From Limnomonas spitsbergensis (lineage: Eukaryota; Chlorophyta; Chlorophyceae; Chlamydomonadales): DNA of 64,000 nucleotides. Shown here piece after piece: positions 63,501 through 64,000 of the stretch; the first letter of the stretch is position 1, and each line of letters opens with the position of its first letter. Both the position numbers and the translations under genes were made by a program. The notes below the pieces were generated by a model. It was not told the origin of the DNA. It saw nothing but the letters and a program-made list of their open reading frames with translations, and ran no database searches. The stretch covers positions 434,001 to 498,000 of the forward strand of contig JAYJMM010000083.1 of the NCBI GenBank assembly GCA_037349105.1, read 5' to 3'.

Positions 63501-64000
63501 ATCTCTCTCTTTGGCGGCCGCAGGGCAGCCCATCCGAGGTGGATTCATAGCTGGAAAATACAGCAGTGCTGTTGCTGCCATCCAGACGTAATCATAAGTT
63601 ATAAGAAAGAAAGAAAGCTATGCCCTGTTAGGGCGTGGAGGTTAAGGAAACAGCGCAGCTTGGGCCGTAGCCACATCCGCGCCGTTACCATGGCGTCATT
63701 ATATCAACAAACCAGCTGCTGTGGTGTGTGGCCCGAGCAGCAGGGTCTGCCACACCAGGCGCCCACGTAGGCCACTATGCACCCCATTTATAGCTGAAGA
63801 GCGGTTCAATAAAGGTGTTTCGGCTATTTCTACAAATAAACGACTGTTTTAGATATAATTTATGGTCACAATTCCATGCTAGCTCTGCTAGATTACAAAA
63901 TAATGATTTTAGCTCTTCAACTCCATCAACAGTGGCACTCACGAGTGGCGTCCTTCCAAAGCCATCCACAGCGTTAACAAATCCTTTGAGTACCTTGTCG
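57481..64000 (-). CDS. Ankyrin-repeat/U-box protein, probable E3 ubiquitin ligase (5' end outside window)
   Basis: Six minus-strand exons join in frame: 64,000-63,943 (partial), 62,913-62,834, 62,513-62,444, 60,835-60,111, 59,648-59,480 and 57,678-57,481 (phases 0,2,0,2,0), giving 432 residues in the window. Ankyrin repeats cross the junctions: NAVDGFGRTPL|HYAAWTG with MAAGANILARSS, then NSGTTPLHLAAMK|GHRGVA, and later DGYANTPLVIAASRKHDDGA. A Glu/Asp/Ser-rich region follows, then FYGFAPRHHDGLLIREAK|V and the U-box core FRHPVVAADGVTYEEEAI with SPLTRLKMPHEG. U-boxes recruit E2 enzymes; ankyrin repeats bind substrates. The usual CPI at the U-box start is not seen, so it may be divergent or have a missed exon. 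The stop at 57,481 lies at the border of repetitive sequence; CAAACAG|GTACCC there is a possible donor to further exons. Confidence 0.85.
57640..58175. repeat. Tandem duplication of the U-box exon start and intron
   Basis: The segment from about 57,640 to 57,860 is repeated at about 57,870-58,170 (shared: CAGCCGCCACGACCGG(A/G)TGG, CACCTGACTGGA-type, AAGTAACGG-GGTGA, AATTTCAAA-GTCCAGCAGAACA, GATGCATGGGG, GCACAGCGGGCAAAA-CCC and CAGGGCAAGCACAA-CAACAGAACAAGC). On the minus strand the extra copy carries CHPVVAA of the U-box but then diverges, so it is a decayed pseudo-exon inside the last intron. Confidence 0.8.
58738..59150. repeat. 125-bp tandem duplication in the last intron of the ANK/U-box gene
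   Basis: GGGCCACGCCACATGCTAAC at 58,905 and GGGCCACGCCACATGCTCAC at 59,030 start two copies, each with CACAAAG, GGGTC(G/A)GATGAACT, GCATGCAGGCGG and GGGGTCACAATCAC. A third, shorter and more diverged copy begins near 58,745 (GTAGGTGCTACGTATGGGCC). 58,190-58,735 is GC-rich, including CCCACCCACCTTGCCCACCC-type repeats, with no supported gene. Confidence 0.8.
59265..59430 (-). repeat. Dispersed repeat family A, reverse copy in intron
   Basis: In reverse complement it starts TTTCAGCTACATTTCAGCTA, CACTGTGGCCTACGGCC and continues CCGGCCGGAGGCCGGTCCAG to TTTGGTGTCAATCAGCCC. It lies in the intron 57,679-59,479 of the ANK/U-box gene. Confidence 0.8.
60009..60068. repeat. Interstitial telomere-like TTTAGGG motifs
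   Basis: TTTAGGGTTTAGGG, then GATTTAGGGTTC, AAGGGTTTAGGGTTTGGG: about five TTTAGGG units, some degenerate, in the intron between 59,648 and 60,111. TTTAGGG is the Arabidopsis-type telomere repeat also used by many chlorophytes. Its flanks are duplicated: 59,960-60,003 resembles 60,075-60,125 (ACATCCGCG, CAACACA, CTCCGTCGTCCTCTA). Confidence 0.75.
61346..61374. repeat. 10-bp hairpin
   Basis: AGATCCCCGC (61,346-61,355) and GCGGGGATCT (61,365-61,374) form a perfect stem with a 9-nt loop; GGATCCCCGCC follows at 61,381. It lies in the intron 60,836-62,443. The rest of 60,900-61,730 shows nothing that I can name. Confidence 0.5.
61735..61870 (+). repeat. Dispersed repeat family A, copy in intron
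   Basis: CAGTCCAGCTACATTTTAGG, TACAGCACAGCC, GGGCCCAGTGCAGCAAGCCC, TGCCGTAGGCCGG, GTTTGGTCCCCATCAGCCCA, GTGGCGGC. Intronic in the ANK/U-box gene. Confidence 0.8.
62155..62385. repeat. Two AAGAAAGAAAG-type short repeats in opposite orientation
   Basis: 62,155-62,235 is a reverse copy (TTTTTCCCTAACTCTCACGC, GGGGCGTAGTTTCCTTCTTT) and 62,305-62,385 a forward copy (AGAAAGAAAGAAAGCTACGC, GTTAAGGAATCAGCGCAGTC). The sequence between them also carries GTGCAAAGC/CCAGTAGGAAACCGGCAAGA phrases repeated at both ends. Together they could fold into an imperfect long hairpin. Confidence 0.75.
62585..62805. repeat. 17-bp minisatellite in ANK/U-box intron
   Basis: About 13 copies of GGGCCTGCCACTACACA with variants CCTGTCAC, CGTGTCAC and CTTGCGAC. 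It lies between exons 62,444-62,513 and 62,834-62,913. Confidence 0.95.
63022..63232. repeat. 30-bp minisatellite (TTGCAGCAG) in ANK/U-box intron
   Basis: Seven copies of TTGCAGCAGTTGCAGCAGTT followed by A(C/T)GGGGTAA(A/C) or a close variant. Preceded by a GGGGT/GGGTA-rich stretch (62,925-63,015). Frames in it are artefacts. Confidence 0.95.
63455..63515. repeat. GA/CT and GCGC microsatellite
   Basis: GAGAGCGCGCGCGAGAGAGA followed by ATCTCTCTCTCC and ATCTCTCTCT. The GA and CT runs are complementary and can fold into a hairpin. Intronic. Confidence 0.85.
63600..63690 (+). repeat. Dispersed AAGAAAGAAAG-type short repeat, copy
   Basis: AAGAAAGAAAGAAAGCTATGC, CCTGTTAGGGCGTGGAGG, TTAAGGAAACAGCGCAGCTT, GGGCCGTAGCCACATCCGCG. 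It lies in the intron between the first two visible ANK/U-box exons. Confidence 0.8.

Noticed and set aside
1..64000. tRNA, rRNA or snRNA genes
   Set aside because: I scanned for T-loop GGTTCGANTCC-type motifs and for U6- and 5S-like sequence and saw no convincing candidate; a covariance-model search would be decisive.

Overview
This is a eukaryotic nuclear fragment, most probably from a chlorophyte green alga. The reasons are intron-rich genes with GT-AG introns (one probable GC-AG), a homologue of the plant/green-algal plastid-envelope protein TGD5, plant-type TTTAGGG motifs, and a Dualen/RandI-type LINE of the kind described from Chlamydomonas. I cannot name the species. There is no operon structure; genes are sparse islands in minisatellites and transposon debris, and about a third of the window is tandem repeat.

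Layout. 1-6,970 is a 22-24 bp C-rich minisatellite that begins before the window. 7,300-17,920 holds candidate plus-strand exons of an unidentified membrane-protein gene, with a decayed Dualen-like LINE (minus strand, about 9,780-15,850) between them. 21,006 is an orphan LSM7 first exon. 21,606-29,218 is a TGD5-like gene: 103 codons in five exons spread over 7.6 kb because three of its four introns carry minisatellites (14-, 34- and 60-bp units). 30,140-33,400 is a LINE remnant split by a roughly 3-kb insertion with a gag-like open frame. 33,959-36,343 is a complete six-exon gene for a two-RRM protein of the RBPMS/Whi3/Scw1 type. 38,700-39,128 is a four-zinc-knuckle open frame. 39,340-40,735 is a minisatellite flanked by inverted MITE copies and carrying another MITE. 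40,950-48,870 is a 91-bp satellite of about 87 units with higher-order structure. 48,900-54,500 has weak candidate exons and an 890-bp CCCT/GATC array. 54,540-57,530 is LINE debris. 57,481-64,000 is a minus-strand ankyrin-repeat/U-box gene whose six exons join in frame; its 5' end lies beyond the window.

Four gene assignments are solid: the TGD5-like, RRM-RRM and ANK/U-box genes, and the LSM7 exon. The splice models were built by eye from splice dinucleotides, intron phase and domain continuity, and need transcript support. The genes share no evident pathway: lipid transfer into plastids (TGD5), RNA decay/splicing (LSM7), RNA binding (RRM), ubiquitin ligation (ANK/U-box). The most unusual biology is structural: introns filled by tandem repeats, one of which repeats a 5' splice site about 33 times.
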